From the NCBI GenBank assembly GCA_006386115.1, contig VFIW01000123.1, positions 1 through 64,000 of the forward strand: a stretch of DNA of 64,000 nucleotides, in the 5' to 3' direction. The notes under the pieces were generated by a model. That model did not search any database and was not told where the DNA came from. It saw only the letters and a program-made list of their open reading frames with translations. Position 1 is the stretch's first letter; each line of letters starts with the position of its first letter. The stretch is from Globisporangium splendens. Lineage: Eukaryota; Oomycota; Peronosporomycetes; Pythiales; Pythiaceae. Shown piece after piece: positions 9,514-20,300 of this stretch. The translations under genes and the position numbers were made by a program.

Positions 9514-12500
9514 TTAGGACGAAGACGACGCGGCGAACTTGTCCAAGTACCCGCCTTCCTGCATCAGCTCGAAGAAGTGGCCCTTCCCTTTCTTCACGAG
9601 CTCCGCTGGCGATGCAAACTCAACAATATGGCCGCCATCGAGCACCAAGATACGATCCGAGTCTAGAATCGTATCCAGACGATGCGCGATCGTCAATACG
9701 GTAGAAGACGCGAACGCCGTGCGGATCACCTGCTGCAACGCCTTGTCAGTCTCGTGATCAATCGCTGCTGTGGCTTCGTCAAAGATCACGATGCGCGAAT
9801 GGCGCAGCAACGCACGCGCCATGCACAGCATCTGGCGCTCGCCCACACTGAAGTTCTCGCCGTTTTCTTCCACGACGCACTCCAATTTTTTCTCTTCGTC
9901 GTCGATGCGGCTTCCAAGACCGACTTGGCGGATCGATCTCCACAATTCTTCGTCACTGCACTCACCGAATGGATCCAAGTAGCTACGCAACGAGCCTTTG
10001 AAGAGAACAGGGTTCTGCGGAATGATCGACAGCTTCTCTCGTAGAGCTTTAAGTCCGATCTTGCCGACGTCGACATTGTCGATCACAACCGACCCTGATG
10101 CCACTTCGTTGATCCGGAACAACGCCATCGTCAGACTCGATTTGCCAGCACCCGTGCGACCGACGATCCCGATCTTCTCGCCACCCTTCACGGTAAACGA
10201 CAGATCCTTCAGTACAAGTCGGTCGTTCTCCTTGTAGCGGAAACAAACACTGTTGAACTGCACCGAGCCCACTGACGGCCACTCTGGGTGAGATGGCGGA
10301 TCCATCGTGGGGATGCGGTGTGGCGCTTCCTGGGGGATCTCAATGTACTCTTGCATCCGCTCGGGGCTCACCATCGCCGTCTCCATGCGGGTGAGCACGC
10401 GCACAATGCCTTCGAGGTTCGTCGACACCTTGAGCGCGTACGAGAACGCCAGACCAATCACCGCAGCCGACAACTCGTTGCGCAGCAGCACCAGCGACGT
10501 CGTGACGACTAGCAGCAGCAGACTTCCAACGAGTTGGATGCGAAGCGAGAACCACTGCGATACGCAAAGCTGTGCAAACCAGATTTTGTTGTTCTCGTCT
10601 AGCTTCATGTTGTTGGAGATATAGAAGCGGTGCACTTGGTTCGGTCCAAAGGCGCGCACGACCGCACCGCCATCAACAGATTCCGACAAATGGTTGAGCA
10701 CTGGCGCCTGCGTAGTCTTAGAGAGTCGCTGGAGCTCCCGCGCTGGCCGGATGTAGAATGCACCGATCTTGTAGTACAGCACGACCACAGGGATCAGGAG
10801 CAAGCCCTTCCACTGAATGACGACTGCCGCCGTGGCCGCACTGCAACCCACTGAGAACAAATTGGCGGCCAATGTGCCAAACATGAACGGAATCATCGCG
10901 TCCACAGCCGAGACATCACCACCGTAGCGTGTCAAGATGCGGCCGATCGGGTTCACGTCGAAAAAGCGCATAGGCGCGTGCATGAGCGCGTACGTCATGC
11001 GGTCGAACAAGCTCTTGGCCGCGCGCATGCCCGAGTACGTGATCACGAGCGTGCGCACGAGTACCATCGACGCCGACGCGAGACCAAGCGCCGAGTACAC
11101 ACTGAGTCGGTACGTCGTCGAGATCGGGTCCTGAGGGTTCTCGATACTATCGCTGGACCAGGTACTGAGCCAGAAATCACTGCCAATCTGGAACCCTTGC
11201 CAAAGCATCTGAGAGAGCAGCACAACAAACACGATCGGGAATCCTCCGACCGCGTAATAGTACGCAGCGAACACGTGGTTGCCCACGCGGCCCTCCGATC
11301 GCTCTTCTTCCACGATCAACTTGCCTGTTTCCTTGCTGTCGCCGAAACTCTTCACCTTGGCTTCCTTGAACGGCGACGCCAGCGCCAGTTCATCGTTCAC
11401 ATCGGCCACATCGTCGTACGTGGGGACATCGTCTAATGCCACCGGATGGTGGACACCAGTATCGTCATAGCTCGCTTGCACGTACGCATGTGCCGCCAAC
11501 GGCGACACCAGTGGGAGGTACGCTGGACGATCTTGTACTTGGTGGGTCTCCACCAACGTGCCAATCTCATTGATCGTGACTGCATGCGTGATGTGCTTGG
11601 ACTCAATAATCTCCGGGTTGTGTGTCACTAGAACAATTGTCTTGTGACGCAGCAAACCCAGCAGACATTTCTGGAAAATCTCATTCTGCACGATCGCATC
11701 CACCGCAGACAACGGCGAGTCCAAAATGTAAACACTCGCATCGCTGTAGCAGGCACGAGCAAGCGCGATACGCGCCTTCTGGCCACCCGAGACGTTCACA
11801 CCTCGTTCACCGATTTCTGTGTGGTCACCTGCTGGCAATGACTTTAAATCTTCTGTGAGCGCACACGCATCCAACACTTTTTCATACTTCTTGCGGTCGT
11901 ACGGGAGCCCAAAGAGGATGTTGTCGCGCACCGTCATGTTCTGGATCCACGGTTGCTGTGAGCAGTACGCGACACTGCCGCCAACGTACACCGTTCCGTT
12001 GCGCTTGACCATTTCACCGAGCAGAGCCGAGCACAACGACGATTTGCCACAACCGACAGTGCCATGCACGATGTAGAAATCGCCGACATGGACTTGCAAG
12101 TTCACGTCACGGAGCAACGACACATCATTGTCCCACCCGAACTCGCCATTTTCAATCGAGATGATCACGTTCTGGACAATGTACTTGTCCGCCACCGGGT
12201 CATTAATCGTGAGCACGTTGTCTGGGTCGATTTCGGACATTTCGAGAAACGATGAGACCCGCTCGAGCGCGACCTTGGATTGGATCAGCATCGTGATGAT
12301 CTGGGTGATTATCCGCAGCGGACCCTGGATCAATTGGAACAACGCAAGACTCGTGAACACGACCGCTGGCGTCAAGTCGCGATGCAACGCCACCGAGAAC
12401 GTGCCAAACGAAGCCATGCTAATGAACACGGGCATACCCCACATGAGCACAATGCTGAGCGACGTCATGATGCGCATCCGCAGCAAGTCGTCAAGCTCCA

Positions 12501-13404
12501 CCTGACGCGCTTCGTCGATTCGCTCCATGAATTTCTCTTCCCACGCATTGAACTTGACGATGCCAATCGATTTGAACACTTCCGTCACTTTCTTCATGCG
12601 CACATCCTTGCTCGTTCGATACTTGCGCTGGATCATGAACATGCGCTTCGACACCAAATTGTTCAGGAACAGCATCAGCACAATCACAGCGATACCAGCG
12701 AACGCCGCGACATCCAACACGTTGTACAGCATGTAGCTCACCACGGCGATCTGCAACGGGATGAGCCATGCTTGATGCACGAGAAACGCGGCGGCCAAGA
12801 GGGAATCGGCATCGGCTGTGTACATGTTGGTGATATCACCTGTCGACTTTTCCTTCCTCGCTTCGGCGCTCAAGCGCAACGATTTGCGGTACAAGAGCGT
12901 CTTCATGGCGCCAACAAACTGAATCGCGATCACTTCCGAGTCGTAACTCGCGTAATTGTCCGCGAGCGCCTGGAAAACTTGCGACGCAAAGAGGAGCCCG
13001 ACCCACAATGTGATGTTCTCCAACGAAAATTCTTTCGTCGTCAAGCCCGAGATGACTTCATTCAGCGCAACGGGTCCGACCAAGTTGCACAGCATCGCGA
13101 GGAAGAACGCAACACCCGTGAGCGCAAAGCGGAACCCAAACATGTGGAAAAAGCTCTTGGGGATCGATTTGCTGGCATTGTAGTTGGCCGAAAACTGCTG
13201 CGAGACGACTTCTGCTTGCAGCGGCGTGCGCAGTTCCCAAATGTCTTCGGTGTCGAGGGTCTTGCGGTGTCCGAGGGTCATGAGCGGACCCACCCAGGAG
13301 AGGAACGCCTTCGATAAGCACCATGCTTGGTCCTGCGGGTGCGGGGGCTGCACACCGCCCGGATGCACTGCGAACGTCCAGTAGGACTTGGAGGTCGGAG
13401 TCAT
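9514..13404 (-). CDS. ABCC (MRP-type) full-length transporter, copy 1
   Basis: A single uninterrupted frame of 1296 residues. Start: the ATG at 13404 (MTPTSKSYW) is chosen because it aligns with the paralogue's start; the frame is open about 50 codons upstream. Order: TMD1-NBD1-TMD2-NBD2 without the extra N-terminal TMD0, as in MRP4/5-type proteins. NBD1 has Walker A GTVGCGKSSL, signature VSGGQKARIALARA and Walker B VYILDSPLSAVD, where Ser stands in for the usual acidic residue. NBD2 has Walker A GRTGAGKSSL, signature FSVGERQMLCMARAL and Walker B IVIFDEATAAID. Members export organic anions and conjugates, or xenobiotics, across plasma or vacuolar membrane using ATP; the substrate cannot be read here. 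A close paralogue lies inverted at 29276-33187. Confidence 0.95.
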   Translation of the reverse strand: MTPTSKSYWTFAVHPGGVQPPHPQDQAWCLSKAFLSWVGPLMTLGHRKTLDTEDIWELRTPLQAEVVSQQFSANYNASKSIPKSFFHMFGFRFALTGVAFFLAMLCNLVGPVALNEVISGLTTKEFSLENITLWVGLLFASQVFQALADNYASYDSEVIAIQFVGAMKTLLYRKSLRLSAEARKEKSTGDITNMYTADADSLLAAAFLVHQAWLIPLQIAVVSYMLYNVLDVAAFAGIAVIVLMLFLNNLVSKRMFMIQRKYRTSKDVRMKKVTEVFKSIGIVKFNAWEEKFMERIDEARQVELDDLLRMRIMTSLSIVLMWGMPVFISMASFGTFSVALHRDLTPAVVFTSLALFQLIQGPLRIITQIITMLIQSKVALERVSSFLEMSEIDPDNVLTINDPVADKYIVQNVIISIENGEFGWDNDVSLLRDVNLQVHVGDFYIVHGTVGCGKSSLCSALLGEMVKRNGTVYVGGSVAYCSQQPWIQNMTVRDNILFGLPYDRKKYEKVLDACALTEDLKSLPAGDHTEIGERGVNVSGGQKARIALARACYSDASVYILDSPLSAVDAIVQNEIFQKCLLGLLRHKTIVLVTHNPEIIESKHITHAVTINEIGTLVETHQVQDRPAYLPLVSPLAAHAYVQASYDDTGVHHPVALDDVPTYDDVADVNDELALASPFKEAKVKSFGDSKETGKLIVEEERSEGRVGNHVFAAYYYAVGGFPIVFVVLLSQMLWQGFQIGSDFWLSTWSSDSIENPQDPISTTYRLSVYSALGLASASMVLVRTLVITYSGMRAAKSLFDRMTYALMHAPMRFFDVNPIGRILTRYGGDVSAVDAMIPFMFGTLAANLFSVGCSAATAAVVIQWKGLLLIPVVVLYYKIGAFYIRPARELQRLSKTTQAPVLNHLSESVDGGAVVRAFGPNQVHRFYISNNMKLDENNKIWFAQLCVSQWFSLRIQLVGSLLLLVVTTSLVLLRNELSAAVIGLAFSYALKVSTNLEGIVRVLTRMETAMVSPERMQEYIEIPQEAPHRIPTMDPPSHPEWPSVGSVQFNSVCFRYKENDRLVLKDLSFTVKGGEKIGIVGRTGAGKSSLTMALFRINEVASGSVVIDNVDVGKIGLKALREKLSIIPQNPVLFKGSLRSYLDPFGECSDEELWRSIRQVGLGSRIDDEEKKLECVVEENGENFSVGERQMLCMARALLRHSRIVIFDEATAAIDHETDKALQQVIRTAFASSTVLTIAHRLDTILDSDRILVLDGGHIVEFASPAELVKKGKGHFFELMQEGGYLDKFAASSSS

Positions 13405-14787
13405 CTGTCCTCTTGGCGGTAGATTCCCGAATGAGCTCAGGCGGCCACCAACCACCCTTTGCTGTGCCAGGGAGCGACCGCATCTGCGCACACGTTGGGC
13501 GGTACTGTGTCGCTGCAAAGGGGGGAACGGGATCAGCTTGATGTGTGAACACACTCATGGTCGGAGCTGTTCTTTTTTTTTCGTGAGTGGGTTGCAATTG
13601 ATTACCATCATTCCGGCTTGCGCATCAATTGCTCTTGTAGAGAGTAATGGTCATGTCACTGTACTTGCTTAGTGAAGTTGATATTGCATCCCTGTCCAAG
13701 ACAGTCGATGAGTTATCGATACTTTATCAGGTAAGTGTACTCCACTTGGTCGTCAAGCTGCAAGGGAGTAAGGGGGATGAAGCTCGTCGTGCGTGGCATG
13801 ATGAGTGGACGAGCAAGCGAAGTGCGCCATTCGGTGGTTCCGAGCGTCTTTTCTTGCACCAACGATGGAAATTACAACCCAGTTCGTGGCTCCTCATTTC
13901 ACTTTTCCAGGTACCTTGCACATGCTGCTCACCATCACCTTTCAATCATTCTGATCTTTTGATGTTCCAGTGGTTCGCAGTCAACTTGCTGCGCTTGGGC
14001 TTTCTTCTTGAGGAACGAGTGAATGCCTTCGTGGAAGCCTCTTGTGGTGAAGTTTCTCGAGTGTCCACAAGAAAACTCGGAGAAAACTGATGGACGAATA
14101 CGAGGTTTGTGGAAGGCATCAAGCAGCAGCTTGAACGCCACACACACACTCACATCCTCGAACATCACAGCTTCAGTCTTGAAATCCATTCGCGCTTTTT
14201 AGAAAGAGAGGAAGAAGAAGGAATGTTGGTAGTTGATGTCTCGTTGTTAGCACATTCCCATCATCCAACATACTGATGATTGCAACGCAACACCGAGATA
14301 TTCGAGGGGTACCAATCAGTCGCTTGTCCAGGCACATGTGCATGTGCACCCTCTCGTCACGCAGCGTGTCAGCATCGGCGTCGCGGCTTAGTCGCGGATA
14401 GTACTATCTGGCACGCAGGTCCAATTACTTTCGCCATCAAGAGAGTTTCACACTTGAATGGCTGGCACGCTGAAATTAGCGCGCACACGTTACCTTCACC
14501 AGCGTGTATATGGTGGATGCATAACGGTTTGCGAACAGCAACATCCCAGGACACGGAGGAGGGGCATGTCACTGCGTAAGCAAATTCAATCTCGCTGGTG
14601 AAATCCATTGGCTCTTGTATTCCTATGTCTTTGTTGTGTCGGTAGACGAATAACAGCGTGCTTGCCACAGACAGGGATCACGTCATTTCACATCTGGACT
14701 GCACCACACGCTAAAAAACGCAGACCGTTCACTTGCAGTAACGGCAACAAGCCATCTTCATCACGGGTAATGCAGCAAATTTCCGCA
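13405..14787. other. Intergenic; ambiguous small spliced gene possible
   Basis: No recognisable family. On the minus strand, ATG at 14189 opens MDFKTEAVMFED followed by a good donor GTGAGT and an acceptor (CATCAG) about 70 bp on, leading into an about 48-residue basic tail (HSFLKKKAQAQQ). On the plus strand, ATG at 13653 opens MSLYLLSEVDIASLSKTVD followed by GTAAGT at 13731. The two candidates overlap, and neither is supported by homology I can recall. The stretch 14280-14787 holds only the 3' flank of the ZRSR2-like gene. Confidence 0.3.
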
Positions 14788-16909
14788 TCAATAACGTCCC
14801 GCTCTTGCACCTCGAACTTTGAGCCTATCACGTCGGTGTCGGGATTCACTTCGCGATCTTGATCGGTCTCGTTTTGTTCGGTCTGTACTGCGGCTACGAC
14901 TTCGGCGGTGATAACCACGACGCCTTCGATCTCGATGCTCGTGGCTCTTCGATGGACTCGCACTTCGACTTCGTGCTCGTGTCAATCTTCTCTCCTTGGA
15001 TCGATTCTGGGGCCGTTCGGAAGAAGAAGTAACACTGCTAGCAACCTGCTTTAGATCCGACATCGAGGAGGATGAGCATGCGCTTTTCGCTCTTTCGAAA
15101 TATTGAATGATATCTTCGTGCTTTTGTTCAGGAGTTTGTGCTTGCGGAGTGGCGAGTTCTGTCGATTGTTGTTGAGCCGCGAACATTGTCGGTACAGGAT
15201 ACACGTGGAGGTAATTACAAGCTTCGTTCCCTCGCGCACATTGCGATTGCAAGAACGCACCACACAGTGCAGCCTCCCAGCCTGTAAATGCGATCAATTC
15301 AGCCTGAAGTTGGCGTCCACCGTACCATCGCAAGCGCAAACCTTGCCACGCTCTCCATGCCTCATCCGGGGATTTGTATTCAACATACACATGCCCTTTG
15401 AGGTGAGGAGCCTGGTTTTGAGCGATCTGTCCAGAGTACATACACATCAGCGTGGTCCCAAACAGTACGACAGCAACCAATTTCGAACGACCAGCAATAT
15501 TTGGACTTACCTCCATGCGCATCAGTGTCCCAAATTCTCGAATTTCTTCAAGCACATCACGGAAAAAATCCACCAATGAGTCTGATACATCAACGTTTCC
15601 ACCGCTGTCTTTTCGTTGGTTTTTGGGTGGAGAAGAAGCCACATACATGTGCTGACGTAGGATTGATAGAAGCAATCAACAGTGTTAGCTCATAGACGCC
15701 GGGAGTGAAAGAGATGCACTTATCGATGCTTGCGTCTAAATACCTTTAACAGCAAAAAGCGACTTTTTTGAACCGGAGGGTGCGAGCGACTGCACTGCGT
15801 CTCACCAAATGGACAACACCCTGTTCGCGTAAAGAATGCGCATGGAAGATGAGGTATCCCTTGCCGCTTCCAGCCCGAGCTGCTTCCTCCGCTCTGCGCA
15901 ACGAAACAAAATCAAGCCGCGCCATAAGTTTTTCCGACATTGCGTGTGTGCATGGTACTGTAGCACAGCTTGCAGTCCGATGCTACGACGGCGAGTATAC
16001 TCGCTAAGGAGTGAGTCTGCTTCAAACCAGTCAACACACAGAATGCAAACATGCAAAAGAGAAGAGAGAAAGATATCGAACCACACTCGAATCCCCGCCG
16101 TCCTCTGAAGCACACATGGCACCAACGCATAAATATCCACCTGTGCATTTCTCATAGCTTCGTGTGCCTTGGCTTGCGCTTCTCGGGCCTGCGAATAACA
16201 TAAAGCATGGATCCGTTGGTGGAACCATTGAGTCAGCCGCCTGTCCACAATGTACATTAAAAAGCCTACAAGAATTCTTGCCAGGAGCACTGCCGCATCG
16301 GCGTCAGATATAAACTGCGGCGATGGAGCCGACTCACGAGTCACTAGCTGAAGATCACTCTCGTTCGCAGCTGCACTTGCTTCAGAATATGCCACAAGCG
16401 CGCCGTTCTTAGCATCGCCACGTTTGCGCTGTGGCTCATTCTGAACGCTGCTATTTGAATCCTCTTCCAGCTCTGCTTGTTCCATTTGCTTTGCACATGC
16501 GCGATCATTACACATGATAGAGACGTTAGCGTTTACTGTATCGCAGTGAAAGCCAAGAGTGGCGTCACGCACCTGTCGAATTGCGAGAATCAGCCGCTGC
16601 CGCTCCTCGACGATCTCCTTCTGCTTCTCGAACGCCGCATTCGACTTTTGCACCGCGCTGAGCCATTGCTGGTGCACGCGCTGCCGCTCGTCTTCATACT
16701 GCAGGCGCTCCTGCTCGAGTTCTTCGGGAGTGCGCTCCTGCAACAGATGCAAGCAACCAATGAGCAAATCTCGAATTTAGCACACACACACACACAATGT
16801 GCACGCATCTACGCACGTCATTTGCCTGCAGTTCGGCGTGGATCGCGGCGAACACGCGCCGCTTCTTGCGCTTCTGCAGGTTCTTCCGCTTTGTGCGCCA
16901 TTTGCCCAT
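14788..16909 (-). CDS. ZRSR2/Urp-like U2AF35-related splicing factor, six exons
   Basis: Exons (minus): 16909-16817, 16737-16573, 16488-16141, 15893-15744, 15651-15511, 15426-14788. Every intron is phase 0, giving 511 residues. The N-terminus is short and basic (MGKWRTKRKNLQKRKKRRVF), then a charged coiled coil (EELEQERLQYEDERQRV). Exon 4 encodes a first CCCH zinc finger, C-x8-C-x6-C-x3-H (CAFFTRTGCCPFGETQCSRS, then H). Exons 5-6 encode the U2AF-homology RRM (HVYVEYKSPDEAWRAWQGL, WYGGRQLQAELIAFTGW) and a second CCCH finger (CGAFLQSQCARGNEACNYLH). The tail is an RS domain of SR/DR repeats. Known role: 3' splice-site recognition, especially in U12-type introns, in the nucleus. The exon 3/4 junction is the least certain. 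The last intron is 84 bp with no stop in frame. Confidence 0.88.
15427..15510 (-). other. In-frame 84-bp intron of the ZRSR2-like gene
   Basis: Donor GTAAGTCC and acceptor CTGGACAG. It is 84 bp, a multiple of three, without an in-frame stop, so intron retention would insert 28 residues just before the RRM beta strand HVYVEY instead of truncating the protein. The spliced reading (LMRME then IAQNQAPHLKG) fits the family; the unspliced one does not. Confidence 0.75.
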
Positions 16910-17344
16910 TCTGTTCTAGTCGACAGGTTGCACTAAATTCTGGCGCGGTGTTCGATTCCGCATTCATAAAACTTAAGCTTTTCCAAAATATCTACTTACA
17001 AAGGTTCTACATTTATGATCTTTAGGATGATGCAGAAACATAAAAATCCCTACATATGCATTTATACAGGCAGTCGTTACATTCAACCGCCGCGCATTTT
17101 GCAGCAACCCTGCATCTACCACGAGTCATCCAGTGCGGAAATGGTGCATCGCCCAGATCAAAGACCCGAGTCTTCCGCGCGCTCTGCCAGCGAGTGGAGC
17201 ACGCGAGAGCCTGCGCAAACGTCGTGCCCACGCGTTTGGTCTATTGTCTACGCTCTCTTACTCTTTCTCCGTGCATTGCAGTTGAGTTTTCTTTTTCTCA
17301 CAGCCACTCCAAGTGAGCTTCTTCCCTTCTAAAGTACAAGCGCG
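16910..17344. promoter_or_regulatory. Divergent promoter region between ZRSR2-like and VPS13-like genes
   Basis: 435 bp separate the two divergent start codons. It must hold both promoters and 5' UTRs. I see no open frame of note and no firm motif. Confidence 0.5.
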
Positions 17345-20300
17345 ATGTTTGAGAAGCTTGTCGAGTCGATCCTCGTCGAGTACGTCTCGGAGTGGGTCGA
17401 GGACCTCGACTCGGAGAAGATGAAGGTCGCGCTCTTTGGCGGGAAAGTCGAGTTCCGCGAGCTCAAGTTGAAGGCGTCGTCGCTGGACAAGTTCCAGCTG
17501 CCGCTCAAAGTGAAAGCCGGGACGATCGGCACGCTCACGATGAAAGTGTCGTGGAAACGTCTGGCGGAAGAGACCGTGGAGGTTCAGGTCGACGATCTGT
17601 TCTTGCTCGTCGTTCCGTGCCACGAAGAGGAGTTGCATCGCCAGAAGCAACAGTCGATAAAGAAACAGCAGCATGGGTCTGCGGCGATGGAAGAGGACGA
17701 AGAAGACTCTTACGCGCTGCGTTTACGATGGACCAAGCAGCAGGAAGTGCGGGAACTGCTCGAGAAAAACAAAACCGAGGAAAACACGCACGCGACGGAG
17801 AAGGATAGTGAAAATTCGGGAGGCGACACCACCGCATCGTGAGGGTACCGAGAGAAGATCCTGCACAACATTATGGACAATGTGTCGTTCGAGCTTTCGA
17901 AAATTTACATCCGGTACGAGGACATATCCCGTTTGCTCACGAAGAACCCGCTTGCGCTGGGATCACGATTGATTCGATTGTCGTGAACACGACGAATGCA
18001 AATGGTCACTCTACGTTTGTCGATCGCGCTCAGTCTCATACGCCGTTTGTGCACAAAAATTTAGAGATGACGCTTGCTGGGTTTTACTGCGATGACGCGT
18101 CGAGTGTCCAGGACCTCGTTTTTGTGGGACGCCAGGCGCCGAGTGCAGCATCGTACATCGTCCATCCGTTCAACACGAATATCAAGATGACAGTCAATCA
18201 CGATGACACCACGGCGTTTCCGATCCCACAATTCCAGTTTGTCGTTGATATCAGCTCTATCGATGCGTCGGTGACTCCCGACCAATGCAATGACCTCATC
18301 AGTGTCGCCAACTTTGTATCAACACACGAGATGTACTTGAAACGAATCCATTGTCGGAAAAAGCGTCCAAGTGTTCCCGTGAAGAGAAATGCAAAGAAAT
18401 GGTGGCAGTACGCGTTCTTCGGGGTCCAAGTGGTGTATTCTTTGCCATCAAGAAGACTGTCTGGTTTGTCGCCTGGGGCTAGTTCTACATCGTTGACTAG
18501 TTACACATCGAACAAGCCATCGTGCGATTGGAGACTCTTTGGAATGTTGTGGAAATGTCAGAAGGAATATGTTCGTTTACACAAGGTTTTACTTCGGGCT
18601 GCAGCGAAAAAGCTCCCAGTGGGGAGTGTTGTTGCGGAACGATGTCGGCTGAATGAGCTTGAGGACTTGTTGGATGTCGATTCAATTGTTTTCTTCAGGA
18701 TGTGTGCAACTCAAGAGCTGGAGCTGGAGGAAAGTTGGCATGACTCCGCCAAGAAGCTCTCTAATTGGAAAGCACGCTGGGCAGTTCGGTCACACAGTGC
18801 CGAGTCCGACGTACCAACAGGGCAGCGTTCTCTTGACCCACTCGAGAGATTTCTGCTCTACAGTACGATCGGCGAGCAAATGCACGCGTCTTCTACAGCG
18901 CTTGCGGCGAAAGAGCGAGAAAGGCAAAACTCGCAAACTCTTTTGTTTGCGATCGATATTGCAATATCAAGCATTCGGCTATCCCTGATTGAGCATTACG
19001 TATACGATAGTGCAACAACAACGGGATCAACACGCGAGTTTTTACAGTTCGAGCTGCAATAATTCGTGTTTGCGATTTTCCAGCGAAGCGGTTCAAGCTC
19101 TACCTCGTCAAGTATCAAATCGATTCACATGCTGGATTTTAGCCAAATTGAAAGCGCTGCTGGCGAGCGTCTGTCCCAGCCGCTGTTCTGTTCGTTGGCA
19201 TCACCACAATCTGGCAAGGAGCTCGAGCAGCACTTTATGAAACTCAGCGTCGACTCGTCTGAGACAAAATTCAAGTTGGATTGCAGCTTTGAGCCATTCC
19301 GGTACATCCATAACTTGTCGGTGGCGACGAAGCTTCAGACCTATTTCGTGGTTCAGGTGGATGTATCTCCTGCATTAAGAGAGAGTGCTGAAGATGCGCT
19401 TGCGTATTCATCAGAGTGGCTGAACAATGCTGTATTTGCTGGTCCCAGCGCTTCATCGGTATCCGGCTCATCCAAGAGCGGTAAACCTTCGTCCTTGTCC
19501 TCTCCGTCTCGAGTCGTCGAGCTCAGTATTCGACTTCCGGAGGTCGACATTCTTGTTCTCACCTCCGACACGTCTCCTATTTTGCAGGCAAGGTTGCTGG
19601 ATCTGAACTTTCAAAGTGGAAACTTGCTGGACACATTTGTGTTTTCGATTGAAGGAGTGAACATTCTATTTTACGATGGGCTTCTTGAAGGCGTGAGTGG
19701 CAAACCACATGCGTCGGGGAATGAGAAGCTTCCATCAATTGCTGCGACATTGCTGCGTCACCAAGATGCCATAAAAGATATTCGAAGAGCGGGAGATGAA
19801 GGAGTCTGCAAAGTAAAGCAAAGTGATTATGATCTCACACATCGCAATTTTTCGACGATATTGAGGAAGACGCGGCTAGTGTTTCATGGTGAAAAGATAA
19901 CGGAGCCTAAACGGGTACCAAAGTGGTCTATGAAGTGCACAGCTCCCCCGATTTATTTCACGCTATCAAGTGCACAGTATCGTCAAGTTCTGCAGGTGTC
20001 TGCATCGTGGACAAAGTCGAATGAAGTCGAAGATTCAGCTTTCGAGACAGAAGCCTCCTCAGCGGTATCAAAGAAGGTCGCAGAAGGGATGCCAAAAACA
20101 CTTCATCGGTCTACGAGCTCATTCACGGTCAAAGAGTTCGATTCTGAGGACGAAACATTCGGTCTTAGCGTCATGATTCCGCAAATTTTGATCGTCTTGG
20201 AAGGTGAAGATGCAAATGACGAGCAATCTGGGACAGGCAGCGAGCCAACCACGGAATCCACCACTTTGGCAATCGATCTGGTCTTAGACATCAAAAAAGT

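Noticed and set aside
12280..13317. Plus-strand open frame of about 345 codons
   Set aside because: It lies wholly antisense to the intact ABCC gene, is rich in His/Arg/Gln as expected from its complement, and has a near-counterpart opposite the paralogue. A shadow frame.
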